Positions 6,282 to 11,864 of a stretch of 11,864 bases of DNA are shown here, piece after piece; the stretch's first letter is position 1, and every line of letters begins with the position of its first letter. The stretch comes from Pseudomonadales bacterium (GTDB lineage Bacteria > Pseudomonadota > Gammaproteobacteria > Pseudomonadales > JAHEIH01), in assembly GCA_023255355.1 (NCBI GenBank), contig JALRIU010000203.1:1-11864 (forward strand), read 5' to 3'. The notes beneath the pieces were generated by a model, which saw nothing but the letters and a program-made list of their open reading frames with translations, did not search any database and was not told the DNA's origin. The position numbers and the translations under genes are program-made.

Positions 6282-7001
6282 TTGCTAGAAAGCTTACTTT
6301 TTTTCATTGTTCTACTCACCTCAAGTTTAACGTCTGCTGTTGGGCTTGGGGGCGGTCTTATACTCATTGGCATTTTGCCAAATTTTTTGCCGCCTTTATC
6401 TGTTATACCTGCGCATGCCTTCACTCAACTTAGTAGCAATGCCTCAAGAGCGTGGTTGAATCTCGACGTCATTAATTGGCGCTGGTTAGGTCAGTTCACG
6501 ATCGGTTCATCGATTGCATTGGTTTGTCTTTGGCCATTACTTAACCAAATTTCAGGCGAGCATTTTCCACTTTTTATCGCGCTTTATCTTTTAACCTCGC
6601 AGTGGCTACCAGATTTTGATAATCGATTTCGAATGTTAAATAACGTATTTTTGATTGGTTTTGTTCAAACAGGAATGGGCTTTTTCGTTGGAGCGACGGG
6701 CCCACTAGCGATGGGATTTTTTAATCGAAGAGGTTTACAACGAGATGCCTTAATCGCTAATACCGCTGCATTTATGGTCATTTCGCACATCACTAAAATA
6801 ATTGTTTTTAGTCGTTTAAGCAGTGAAGTTTTAGCGGTTTGGCCAAGTGTACTGGCGATGGTTATAGCTGCAATAATAGGATCTTGGCTAGGTATGAAAT
6901 TTCGACGCAAGATCAATGAGCACCACTTTACAGTGATGCTTAAATGGTTATTAAGCGCCCTAGCATTTCATATCCTAGGGCGCTATTTTGGATTGTATTA
7001 A
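6282..7001 (+). CDS. TSUP-family (TauE/SafE) membrane permease
   Basis: About 239 residues, strongly hydrophobic, with seven to eight likely membrane segments. The two half-family signatures are present: a glycine-rich stretch near the N-terminus (TSAVGLGGGLILIG) and a second one near the middle (GMGFFVGATGPLAMGFF, then NTAAFMVISH). TSUP proteins export or import small sulfur-containing or organic anions. The substrate here cannot be told, and sulfite or sulfoacetate are only family precedents. No ATG or GTG fits the N-terminus. The first usable codon is TTG at 6282, 3 bases after the dsbA stop and in the same frame, with no Shine-Dalgarno, so translation may depend on ribosomes finishing dsbA. 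Its stop overlaps the convergent btuB stop. Confidence 0.85.
   Translation: MLESLLFFIVLLTSSLTSAVGLGGGLILIGILPNFLPPLSVIPAHAFTQLSSNASRAWLNLDVINWRWLGQFTIGSSIALVCLWPLLNQISGEHFPLFIALYLLTSQWLPDFDNRFRMLNNVFLIGFVQTGMGFFVGATGPLAMGFFNRRGLQRDALIANTAAFMVISHITKIIVFSRLSSEVLAVWPSVLAMVIAAIIGSWLGMKFRRKINEHHFTVMLKWLLSALAFHILGRYFGLY
6954..6984. terminator. Perfect 10-bp hairpin at the TSUP/btuB convergence
   Basis: AGCGCCCTAG (6954-6963) and CTAGGGCGCT (6975-6984) form a perfect stem with an 11-base loop, inside the last codons of the TSUP gene and 13 bases past the btuB stop on the other strand. On + it is followed by ATTTT, on - by TTAATAA, so the T tracts are poor. It may be a bidirectional terminator or 3'-end stabiliser for two genes with no other room for one. 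Confidence 0.45.
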
Positions 7002-8908
7002 AAGTTAAAGCGTAAGCCTAAAGCATAGCTCGCTTGAGGTGTATTAAAGCCATAAATTTCTTCATAGTCTTCGTCAAGGCCATTTTCAATTCGGCCATAA
7101 ACACTCAACGTATCAGTCAATTGATGCGAAGCATGAACCGACAATAGGTTATAAGACGACAGGTAAACAGTTTCTGACATTACGCCAAAGAACGTGTCTG
7201 TCATTTCGCCATTGTGGTCGAGATTTACCGCAATGTTACTGCGGCCATCATGGCTTAACCAATTCATATAGAGGCTCGCCATTTTTTCTGGTCGACGAAT
7301 CTCTTGCACCCCGGCTTCTTCAGAGTTCAATTTGGTAAAGCTCGCACCAAGTTGCAGTTGGCTGCTCAGTGCATAATCGAGACTTAATTCGATACCTGAA
7401 CGATCGCTTTCGTCGCTGACGTTGATGCTTGTTGAAGACCAATCAGTGTAGTCGTAGACGGTTCTGATTTCATGCTGCAATGTCTCATCAAAATAGGTCA
7501 TGGCAACTTGAATATCGTTAACATCTAAATCTATACCTACTTCCCAGCTTTTAGATTTTTCTGGGATGAGGTCAGGGTTACCTTTGAAAGAATAAGAATA
7601 ACCATAAAGCTCAGTGAAAGTAGGGTTCTTAATCCCCGTACCCAACGCGCCACGAAGCCGCATCATCTCATGGGTCTGCCAAGAGAATGAGGCGCGGTAG
7701 GTGTTGGCATTGCCAAAATCGGTATTATTGTCTCGGCGGGCGCTCAGTAAATAATGGAAATTATCGTTAGCGTTGCCTTTCAACTGCAGCGCGTAGGCAG
7801 TGCTGTCCATCGATTCGTCGCCATTTAACCAGGCACTTTGCAAGTTGAAGTCTTGTTCTTCCCGCTCAACTGCAGCAGTAATTTCGGTACTGCTAGCAAG
7901 TTTTAAACTTGCTTGTAAGGTATATTGAAGACGCTCAGAACTGGAAATTGTTTCATCGTAGCCAGTCGGCGACCACATCGATTCATCATAATTGTGGTTT
8001 TCGCCTTTAGCGTAAGCGATATCTGCATGAAGCTTCATACTGCCATCAGAACTCAATACATCTGCATACAGGCGGCTATAACTTTGTTGAGATTCAGAAT
8101 GATTATTGGCATCAACCGGCAGGCCATAGGTTTCGGGGTTTATTGGTTGATAGGTGCTGTAGTCCATATCGTAATCAAGTGCATCAAAATCGGTATCTGT
8201 ATCGATATACAATGTGTTGGCACCCACACTGAATTGCGGGGATAGGCGATAAAACGCAGCGAGTTTTGCGCTGTCGTTACTATAGCCATCAGCTTCGTTG
8301 CCAAAATTAGATACATTGGTGCCATCGGTTTCGCTACTATTGAGGCTGAGCCGCACATAGCCATCTGCATTACCCAAAGAACCGCTAACAGCGGCATTTT
8401 GTAAATTATGGCTGCCACCTTCCACATAACCACTAAGCTGTTGACCTGCCTTGCCGTCTTTGCTGACGATGTAAATCATGCCTGAGAGCGCATCGCTTCC
8501 CCAAAGTGCAGATTGTGGCCCTCTGACTACCTCAATGCTGGCTATATCCATGTTCAAAAGATGGGCAAAGTTGAAATCGTCGCCTTGGGCTGGATCATTC
8601 GCTTGGACACCGTCGATAAAGACTAAAACGTGGTTTGCTTCGCCACCGCGCATCCTTAACTGTACCTGCGATCCTAAACCGCTTGTTTGGTTGACTGCAA
8701 GACCTGGCACACTTCTTAAAATATCGGCCAACGAAATGTTCGGACGTAATGCAAGTTGTTGTTCGTCAATGATGGTTACGCTTGAGCCACTCTCTGAGGC
8801 ATTGATGCCGTCTCGGGCAGCGCTAACTAAAACATGCTCAATATCATTGGCGTAAGATGTTGAAATCTGTGCAGCAGCGATTGCTGCAATCAACAGTGAT
8901 TTTTTCAT
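6998..8908 (-). CDS. btuB: TonB-dependent vitamin B12 receptor BtuB
   Basis: A 636-residue outer-membrane transporter for cobalamin. A signal peptide (1-20, ending SYA) is followed by a TonB-box-like HVLVSAAR (25-32). A plug domain (about 40-150) contains RPNISLADILRSVPGLAV, the VFIDGVQAND segment and the EVVRGPQSALWGSDALSG motif. A long beta-barrel ends in the expected aromatic residue (LRFNF). E. coli BtuB is 614 residues, so the length fits. Cobalamin as substrate is supported mainly by the cobalamin riboswitch directly upstream, since many TonB receptors share these motifs. The start has AGGGG 7 bases upstream, and that site is inside a predicted sequestering hairpin. Its 3' end overlaps the TSUP stop. 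No btuCDF or B12-synthesis genes lie in the window. Confidence 0.93.
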   Translation of the reverse strand: MKKSLLIAAIAAAQISTSYANDIEHVLVSAARDGINASESGSSVTIIDEQQLALRPNISLADILRSVPGLAVNQTSGLGSQVQLRMRGGEANHVLVFIDGVQANDPAQGDDFNFAHLLNMDIASIEVVRGPQSALWGSDALSGMIYIVSKDGKAGQQLSGYVEGGSHNLQNAAVSGSLGNADGYVRLSLNSSETDGTNVSNFGNEADGYSNDSAKLAAFYRLSPQFSVGANTLYIDTDTDFDALDYDMDYSTYQPINPETYGLPVDANNHSESQQSYSRLYADVLSSDGSMKLHADIAYAKGENHNYDESMWSPTGYDETISSSERLQYTLQASLKLASSTEITAAVEREEQDFNLQSAWLNGDESMDSTAYALQLKGNANDNFHYLLSARRDNNTDFGNANTYRASFSWQTHEMMRLRGALGTGIKNPTFTELYGYSYSFKGNPDLIPEKSKSWEVGIDLDVNDIQVAMTYFDETLQHEIRTVYDYTDWSSTSINVSDESDRSGIELSLDYALSSQLQLGASFTKLNSEEAGVQEIRRPEKMASLYMNWLSHDGRSNIAVNLDHNGEMTDTFFGVMSETVYLSSYNLLSVHASHQLTDTLSVYGRIENGLDEDYEEIYGFNTPQASYALGLRFNF

Positions 8909-8913
8909 GGAAT

Positions 8914-9086
8914 TCCCCTAATCGGGGAGGGAGACAGCAGTGGTCGATTACCACCGATGAGAGCCCTCCGCTTCATCGTATTACTGAAAGGCTGGTATCG
9001 GGCTGGATTTACCGTTGCGGGGGCAGCACAGGATTTGCACCTGTTTCCCAGTTAACTCCTTAATTTATAAGGGGTACCATTTCAGT
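8914..9086 (-). promoter_or_regulatory. Cobalamin riboswitch with translational expression platform
   Basis: The btuB leader (minus strand) has the conserved core of the class: GGTGCAAATCC, then CCCCCGCAACGG (L5), then AGCCCGATACCAGCC (B12-box region). P1 is closed by ACTGAAA (9086-9080) with TTTCAGT (8989-8983), extended by TGGTA/TACCA. The platform has hairpin P13, CGATGA/TCATCG (8955-8960 with 8973-8978), whose loop contains GCGG that can kiss CCGC of L5. The btuB Shine-Dalgarno is paired in TCCCC-GATTA-GGGGA (8914-8928). The loop's GGAGGG (8969-8964) can alternatively pair with CCCTCC (8931-8926), which would disrupt that hairpin. Inference: bound cobalamin locks the kissing loop and lets the sequestering hairpin form, so translation falls. 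Confidence 0.93.
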
Positions 9087-9092
9087 CGCGCC

Positions 9093-9121
9093 AATGTAGC
9101 GGATGGGTCATATGTAGTCAA
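9093..9121 (-). promoter_or_regulatory. Predicted sigma-70 promoter of btuB
   Basis: On the minus strand, TTGACT (9121-9116, 5 of 6), exactly 17 bases, then TACATT (9098-9093, 4 of 6). The start would fall at about 9086, the first base of riboswitch helix P1. It lies between ybaK and the riboswitch, so btuB can be transcribed on its own. Confidence 0.6.
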
Positions 9122-9135
9122 TTAGATACTGATAA

Positions 9136-9603
9136 TTATGCGATTATTGGACAGAAAACAGCGTTGGTAGCAATCTTGAGGTCGCCTGGAGCTAACTCAA
9201 CTTCAAGTCCTCGTTTGCCGGCACTAACAAACATCGTTGCTAAGTTCTCCGCATTTGCATCGATAAAAGTGGGTAGCGATTTTTTTTGTCCTACTGGGCT
9301 AACCCCGCCAAGCACATAGCCTGTAACCCGCTGTACTTCGTTTTTGTCTGCCATTTCAGCACGCTTACCACCATAGGCGTTGGCTAAGCTTTTTAAACAT
9401 AGGCTATGTTCAACGGGGAGGATGGCCACCACCAGTTGTTTGTTATCAATCTTTGCTACTAATGTTTTGAAAACCCAGGCAGGATCAACTGCCAATTTTT
9501 CTGCAGCTTCAAGGCCATAGGAAGGGTGTTTAGGATCATGCTCGTATTGGTGAGTTTTAAAGGTAATATTATATTTTTTTAATGTATTGATTGCTGGTGT
9601 CAT
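9136..9603 (-). CDS. ybaK: Cys-tRNA(Pro)/Cys-tRNA(Cys) deacylase YbaK
   Basis: A 155-residue cytoplasmic editing enzyme that hydrolyses Cys mischarged onto tRNA(Pro), a free-standing relative of the ProRS INS editing domain. K46 in VFKTLV matches the essential Lys of the family. The substrate-pocket loop GGVSPVGQKK (99-108) is intact, as are YGLEAAEKL (29-37) and the C-terminal ATNAVFCPII. The length equals that of other YbaK proteins. The start has a good Shine-Dalgarno (GAGGAAG) about 5 bases upstream. It is divergent from gpsA, sharing a 145-base promoter region, and lies upstream of btuB on the same strand. btuB has its own promoter, so the two are probably not one functional operon. Confidence 0.95.
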   Translation of the reverse strand: MTPAINTLKKYNITFKTHQYEHDPKHPSYGLEAAEKLAVDPAWVFKTLVAKIDNKQLVVAILPVEHSLCLKSLANAYGGKRAEMADKNEVQRVTGYVLGGVSPVGQKKSLPTFIDANAENLATMFVSAGKRGLEVELAPGDLKIATNAVFCPIIA

Positions 9604-9637
9604 AGGCGCTTCCTCAAGTAGCCTAAAAATAGCGAAA

Positions 9638-9666
9638 ATTAAGATAATTGTCTGCTAAATTGTCAA
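9638..9666 (-). promoter_or_regulatory. Predicted sigma-70 promoter of ybaK
   Basis: On the minus strand, a perfect -35 TTGACA (9666-9661), 17 bases, then CTTAAT (9643-9638, 4 of 6). The -35 overlaps the predicted gpsA -35 on the opposite strand. Confidence 0.5.
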
Positions 9667-9674
9667 AAATTGTC
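9646..9674 (+). repeat. Three AATTGTC direct repeats in the ybaK/gpsA promoter region
   Basis: AATTGTC occurs at 9646-9652, 9658-9664 and 9668-9674, at intervals of 12 and 10 bases, close to one helical turn. The repeats cover both divergent -35 elements, as expected of an operator array, although the A/T-rich context allows chance. Confidence 0.4.
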
Positions 9675-9689
9675 GGCTACCCATACTAT
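9660..9689 (+). promoter_or_regulatory. Predicted promoter of gpsA
   Basis: TTGTCA (9660-9665, 5 of 6), 18 bases, TACTAT (9684-9689, 4 of 6). The start would be near 9696. A second possible -10, TAGAAT (9716-9721), has no good -35. Confidence 0.35.
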
Positions 9690-9748
9690 GATCTAGAAAC
9701 CGATAAGGTTCATGTTAGAATATCGAGACTTCTTTATGGATAACAACA

Positions 9749-10750
9749 ATGTCAGTTAAAGTAGCAATTATTGGCGGAGGCTCTTGGGGGTCGACCGTCG
9801 CTTCTATGGTCGCTCGAAATAATCAAGCGGTCATTTGGGCGCGAAATACAGCCACCGTCGCTGAAATTAATGAGCTTCACACGAATACTAAGTATTTAAA
9901 AGATGTGAAATTATCACCAAAATTGGTGGCAACCGCTGATCTGAAAGTCGCGGTTCAAGATGCTGATTTATTGATATTAGCGGTTCCTTCGCATGGTTTG
10001 AGAGATATTGTTTTAGAAATAAAGAGCTATATCCGTTCGTTCATTCCCGTGGTAAGCCTTACTAAAGGTCTTGAAAAAGGCACTAACAAACGGATGACCG
10101 AAATTATCACTGATGTTTTGCCCGGCCATCCTGTCGGCGTGCTGTCCGGTCCAAACCTTGCTTCTGAAATCATGTTAGGTCAGGCGGCTGCGTCAGTACT
10201 TGCAATGCATGATCCTGAGGTTGCTAGAGAGCTACAACCCATCTTGTCGACCTCTGTTTTTCGAGTCTATATCAACGATGACTTAATCGGTTGTGAGTTA
10301 GGCGGCGTTCTTAAAAATGTCATCGCCATCGCAGTAGGTATCGGAGATGGGATGGGCGCTGGCGACAACACGCGAGCAGCATTAATTACTCGAGGATTAT
10401 CTGAAGTTACCCGCCTTGGTATCGCATTGGGCGGTAAGGCTGAGACATTTGCGGGTCTTGCCGGCATGGGCGATATGATCGCAACGTGTACCAGCGAGAA
10501 AAGTCGAAACCGCACGGTGGGTTTTAAGCTTGGCCAGGGTCAGGATATTAAATCCATAATCGATGAAATGGTGATGGTTGCTGAAGGCGTAAAAAGTGTG
10601 GGAGCAGTGCTAGAACTTGCAGAGAGCAATGGTGTTGAGATGCCGATAGCAAAATTTGTGTACAATGTCGTGGTTGAGAATGTCTCAGCAAGGGATGCCT
10701 TTAGAAGCATACTGCGAATTGGAGCCGGTGCCGAGTGGGAGCCCGGTTGA
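9749..10750 (+). CDS. gpsA: Glycerol-3-phosphate dehydrogenase [NAD(P)+]
   Basis: A 333-residue cytoplasmic enzyme (E. coli 339) that reduces dihydroxyacetone phosphate to sn-glycerol 3-phosphate, the backbone for phospholipid synthesis. The N-terminal Rossmann motif is GGGSWGS (G9, G11, G14). SLTKGLEKGT and SGPNLASE are typical of the family. The C-terminal catalytic domain has K189 in ELGGVLKN, followed by the signature GIGDGMGAGDNTRAALITRG. All key residues are present. The start is ATG at 9749, which matches the family N-terminus. The ribosome site (GGA, 9 bases upstream) is weak. A MarR-family gene follows after 14 bases and is probably cotranscribed. Confidence 0.97.
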   Translation: MSVKVAIIGGGSWGSTVASMVARNNQAVIWARNTATVAEINELHTNTKYLKDVKLSPKLVATADLKVAVQDADLLILAVPSHGLRDIVLEIKSYIRSFIPVVSLTKGLEKGTNKRMTEIITDVLPGHPVGVLSGPNLASEIMLGQAAASVLAMHDPEVARELQPILSTSVFRVYINDDLIGCELGGVLKNVIAIAVGIGDGMGAGDNTRAALITRGLSEVTRLGIALGGKAETFAGLAGMGDMIATCTSEKSRNRTVGFKLGQGQDIKSIIDEMVMVAEGVKSVGAVLELAESNGVEMPIAKFVYNVVVENVSARDAFRSILRIGAGAEWEPG

Positions 10751-10764
10751 GCGGGTAGAGAAAG

Positions 10765-11223
10765 ATGCCAAAAGATCTTAGTTTACAAGAATTTCTACCG
10801 TATAGATTAAATAACGCTGCAGAACGTATTAGCGTTGCGTTGTCACGCATCTATATTTCTGAGTTCGATGTGAATATTGCAGAATGGCGTGTTCTTGCAG
10901 CATTAAATGAACGTCGAGTTGTCATGGCTAAAGATGTTGTCAACTTTACTCATATGGACAAAGTAAGGGTGTCTCGAGCAGTAAAGCATCTTGAAGAAAA
11001 GGGTTTTATACAGCGGCAGACATCTATGAGCGATAGCCGCGCAGCAGAATTGTCACTTACCAAGAAAGGCCGAGAGATTTACAAAGAAATAGTGCCACGT
11101 GCGTTGGAGTGGCAACAAGAGCTACTTGAACCTTTGTCTGAAATTGATAAACAAGAGCTCATGAGAATTCTTAACCGTCTAGAAAATAGGGTTGAAGAAA
11201 TGGCTCGGCGTAAGTCTCGCTAA
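10765..11223 (+). CDS. MarR-family transcriptional regulator
   Basis: A 152-residue winged helix-turn-helix regulator. Helices at both ends (about 10-40 and 105-150) would form the dimer interface. The DNA-binding part spans about 40-100: IAEWRVLAALNE, the helix-turn-helix with recognition helix MDKVRVSRAVKHLEEKG (64-80), and the wing SDSRAAELSLT (89-99), with the D90 and R92 that are conserved in this family. Proteins of this type usually bind short palindromes and respond to small ligands or oxidation. It contains no cysteine, so direct thiol sensing is unlikely. It sits 14 bases after gpsA, with an AGAGAAAG ribosome site. Its target is unknown. It is followed by small-RNA copy 2, whose terminator would also end this operon. 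Confidence 0.93.
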   Translation: MPKDLSLQEFLPYRLNNAAERISVALSRIYISEFDVNIAEWRVLAALNERRVVMAKDVVNFTHMDKVRVSRAVKHLEEKGFIQRQTSMSDSRAAELSLTKKGREIYKEIVPRALEWQQELLEPLSEIDKQELMRILNRLENRVEEMARRKSR

Positions 11224-11252
11224 AAAATAATAAAAATTTTTAAATTTTTTTT

Positions 11253-11279
11253 GAACTACTTAAAACAACCAATGTCTTA
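11253..11279 (+). promoter_or_regulatory. Predicted RpoE/AlgU-type promoter of small-RNA copy 2
   Basis: GAACTA (11253-11258), 15 bases, GTCTTA (11274-11279), with the start expected near 11285. The upstream A/T tract (from about 11225) matches that of copy 1 at 28 of 32 positions when GAAC is included. The spacer is unlike that of copy 1 but has exactly the same length. A sigma-70-like TTATAA at 11281-11286 is an alternative reading but would place the start inside the 5' hairpin. Confidence 0.55.
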
Positions 11280-11284
11280 GTTAT

Positions 11285-11366
11285 AAGTCTGCGAGACTTT
11301 AGTTTTATCTCCCTGTATATTGAAGATGTTTTATCTATACCCGGCTCAAGTTGCCGGGTTTTTTTT
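11285..11366 (+). ncRNA. Putative small regulatory RNA, copy 2
   Basis: About 82 bases between the MarR gene and the end of rpiA. It has the same order as copy 1: hairpin AAGTCT-GCG-AGACTT, linker with UCUCCCUG and U-rich segments, then terminator ACCCGGC/GCCGGGT with eight T. From 11283 to 11345 (63 bases) it is identical to copy 1; the remaining differences are two loop bases and one stem base. It converges on rpiA, whose stop lies 6 bases past the T tract. The function is not known. Length, conserved 5' end, unpaired C-rich segment and terminator with long T tract are the usual form of Hfq-dependent small RNAs. Confidence 0.62.
11339..11366 (+). terminator. Intrinsic terminator of small-RNA copy 2 and the gpsA-marR operon
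   Basis: ACCCGGC (11339-11345), 7-base loop, GCCGGGT (11353-11359) form a perfect 7-bp stem, with eight T at 11359-11366. Confidence 0.93.
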
Positions 11367-11371
11367 GCCCG

Positions 11372-11864
11372 TTATTTTATCGTTTTAATCCCTTCTGGCG
11401 TGGCAAGTAACAAGACATTAGCCGGGCGCATAGCGAAAAGACCATTGGTGACAACACCAGCGATATTGTTAATCGCTTGTTCAGTGGCAATAGCATCGGG
11501 AATGGCAAAATTGTAAACATCGAGGATTATATTGCCGTTGTCAGTCACTACTCCTTCACGATAAACAGGGTCGCCACCCAGTTTGACTAATTCTCGTGCG
11601 ACATAGCTTCGAGCCATTGGAATGACTTCAACGGGCAAAGGAAATGCGCCAAGCGTTTCAACGTATTTGCTTTGATCAGCGATGCAGATGAATTCTTTAG
11701 TCGCTGCAGCAACAATTTTTTCACGCGTTAACGCTGCACCGCCGCCTTTGATGAGATGTAATTGCGGATTAGATTCGTCTGCGCCATCGATATACACATC
11801 AAGTGTACCCGCATCATTGAGTTCAATAACCTCAATACCATGACCACGTAATCGCTCTGCCGTT
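11372..11864 (-). CDS. rpiA: Ribose-5-phosphate isomerase A, 3' part only
   Basis: The frame stays open to the right edge, so 163 C-terminal residues are present and about the first 55-60 are outside. The enzyme interconverts ribose 5-phosphate and ribulose 5-phosphate in the pentose phosphate pathway. Visible motifs: VYIDGADE (active-site Asp residues), KGGGAALTREK (phosphate-binding loop and catalytic Lys region), FPLPVEVIPMA, and VVTDNGNIILDV. Residues just upstream of the GTG at 11797 (for example GIEVIELNDAGTLD) also fit the family, so that GTG is an internal Val codon, not a start. It is convergent with small-RNA copy 2. No T-tract terminator for rpiA is seen, so its transcripts may run antisense into that locus. 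Confidence 0.96.
   Translation of the reverse strand, partial: TAERLRGHGIEVIELNDAGTLDVYIDGADESNPQLHLIKGGGAALTREKIVAAATKEFICIADQSKYVETLGAFPLPVEVIPMARSYVARELVKLGGDPVYREGVVTDNGNIILDVYNFAIPDAIATEQAINNIAGVVTNGLFAMRPANVLLLATPEGIKTIK

Noticed and set aside
8857..9063. 68-codon open frame on + across the btuB leader
   Set aside because: It lies over the cobalamin riboswitch on the opposite strand, shows no family features and has no ribosome site.
9736..9759. Seven-codon upstream frame (MDNNNVS) overlapping the gpsA start
   Set aside because: Too short, without a convincing Shine-Dalgarno; probably a chance ATG.
11326..11366. A short reading frame starting ATG inside both sRNA copies (MFYLYPAQ...)
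   Set aside because: It runs through the terminator stem and T tract, has no properly spaced ribosome site, and the differences between copies are explained by the RNA hairpin.
11795..11797. GTG at 11797 as a start of rpiA
   Set aside because: Family-like sequence continues upstream to the window edge, so the gene is simply cut by the window.

Overview
The window looks like a core chromosomal region of a Gram-negative gammaproteobacterium, probably a marine or Cellvibrionales/Pseudomonas-like lineage. The evidence is periplasmic c-type cytochromes with signal peptides, a DsbA, a TonB-dependent outer-membrane receptor, moderate G+C, and the order polA - engB - cytochrome c - cytochrome c4 - dsbA, which from memory resembles Pseudomonas. 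The species cannot be fixed from the sequence alone. I see no phage, insertion sequence, CRISPR array or transfer signature.

Layout, left to right. (1) The 3' part of an M48-type metalloprotease/TPR gene, then polA, both on +. (2) A 424-base gap (3415-3838) with two copies of a palindrome-bearing repeat, a REP-like hairpin, and a likely small-RNA gene on the minus strand. (3) engB (-), divergent from a respiratory/redox run on +: cytochrome c5, cytochrome c4, terminator, dsbA and a TSUP-family membrane protein. (4) A btuB-like vitamin B12 receptor gene (-), convergent with the TSUP gene, with its own promoter and a cobalamin riboswitch. (5) ybaK (-), divergent from gpsA and a MarR-family regulator gene (+). 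(6) A second copy of the small-RNA gene (+), then the 3' part of rpiA (-).

The most interesting signal is the pair of small-RNA-like loci at 3707-3820 (-) and 11253-11366 (+). Each has an A/T-rich upstream tract, a GAACT(T/A)-15 nt-GTCT(A/T)(A/T) promoter of the RpoE/AlgU (extracytoplasmic sigma) type, and about 82 transcribed bases ending in a perfect intrinsic terminator. The transcribed parts differ at only three positions, all in the terminator hairpin. The 15-nt promoter spacers have diverged completely in sequence but not in length. This pattern fits a duplicated, envelope-stress-controlled regulatory RNA that I do not recognise. Its exposed UCUCCCUG could pair with Shine-Dalgarno sequences.

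A second well-supported regulatory element is the btuB riboswitch. The kissing loop of its regulatory hairpin can also pair with the strand that would otherwise sequester the btuB ribosome-binding site, which gives a simple mechanistic model for translational control by cobalamin.
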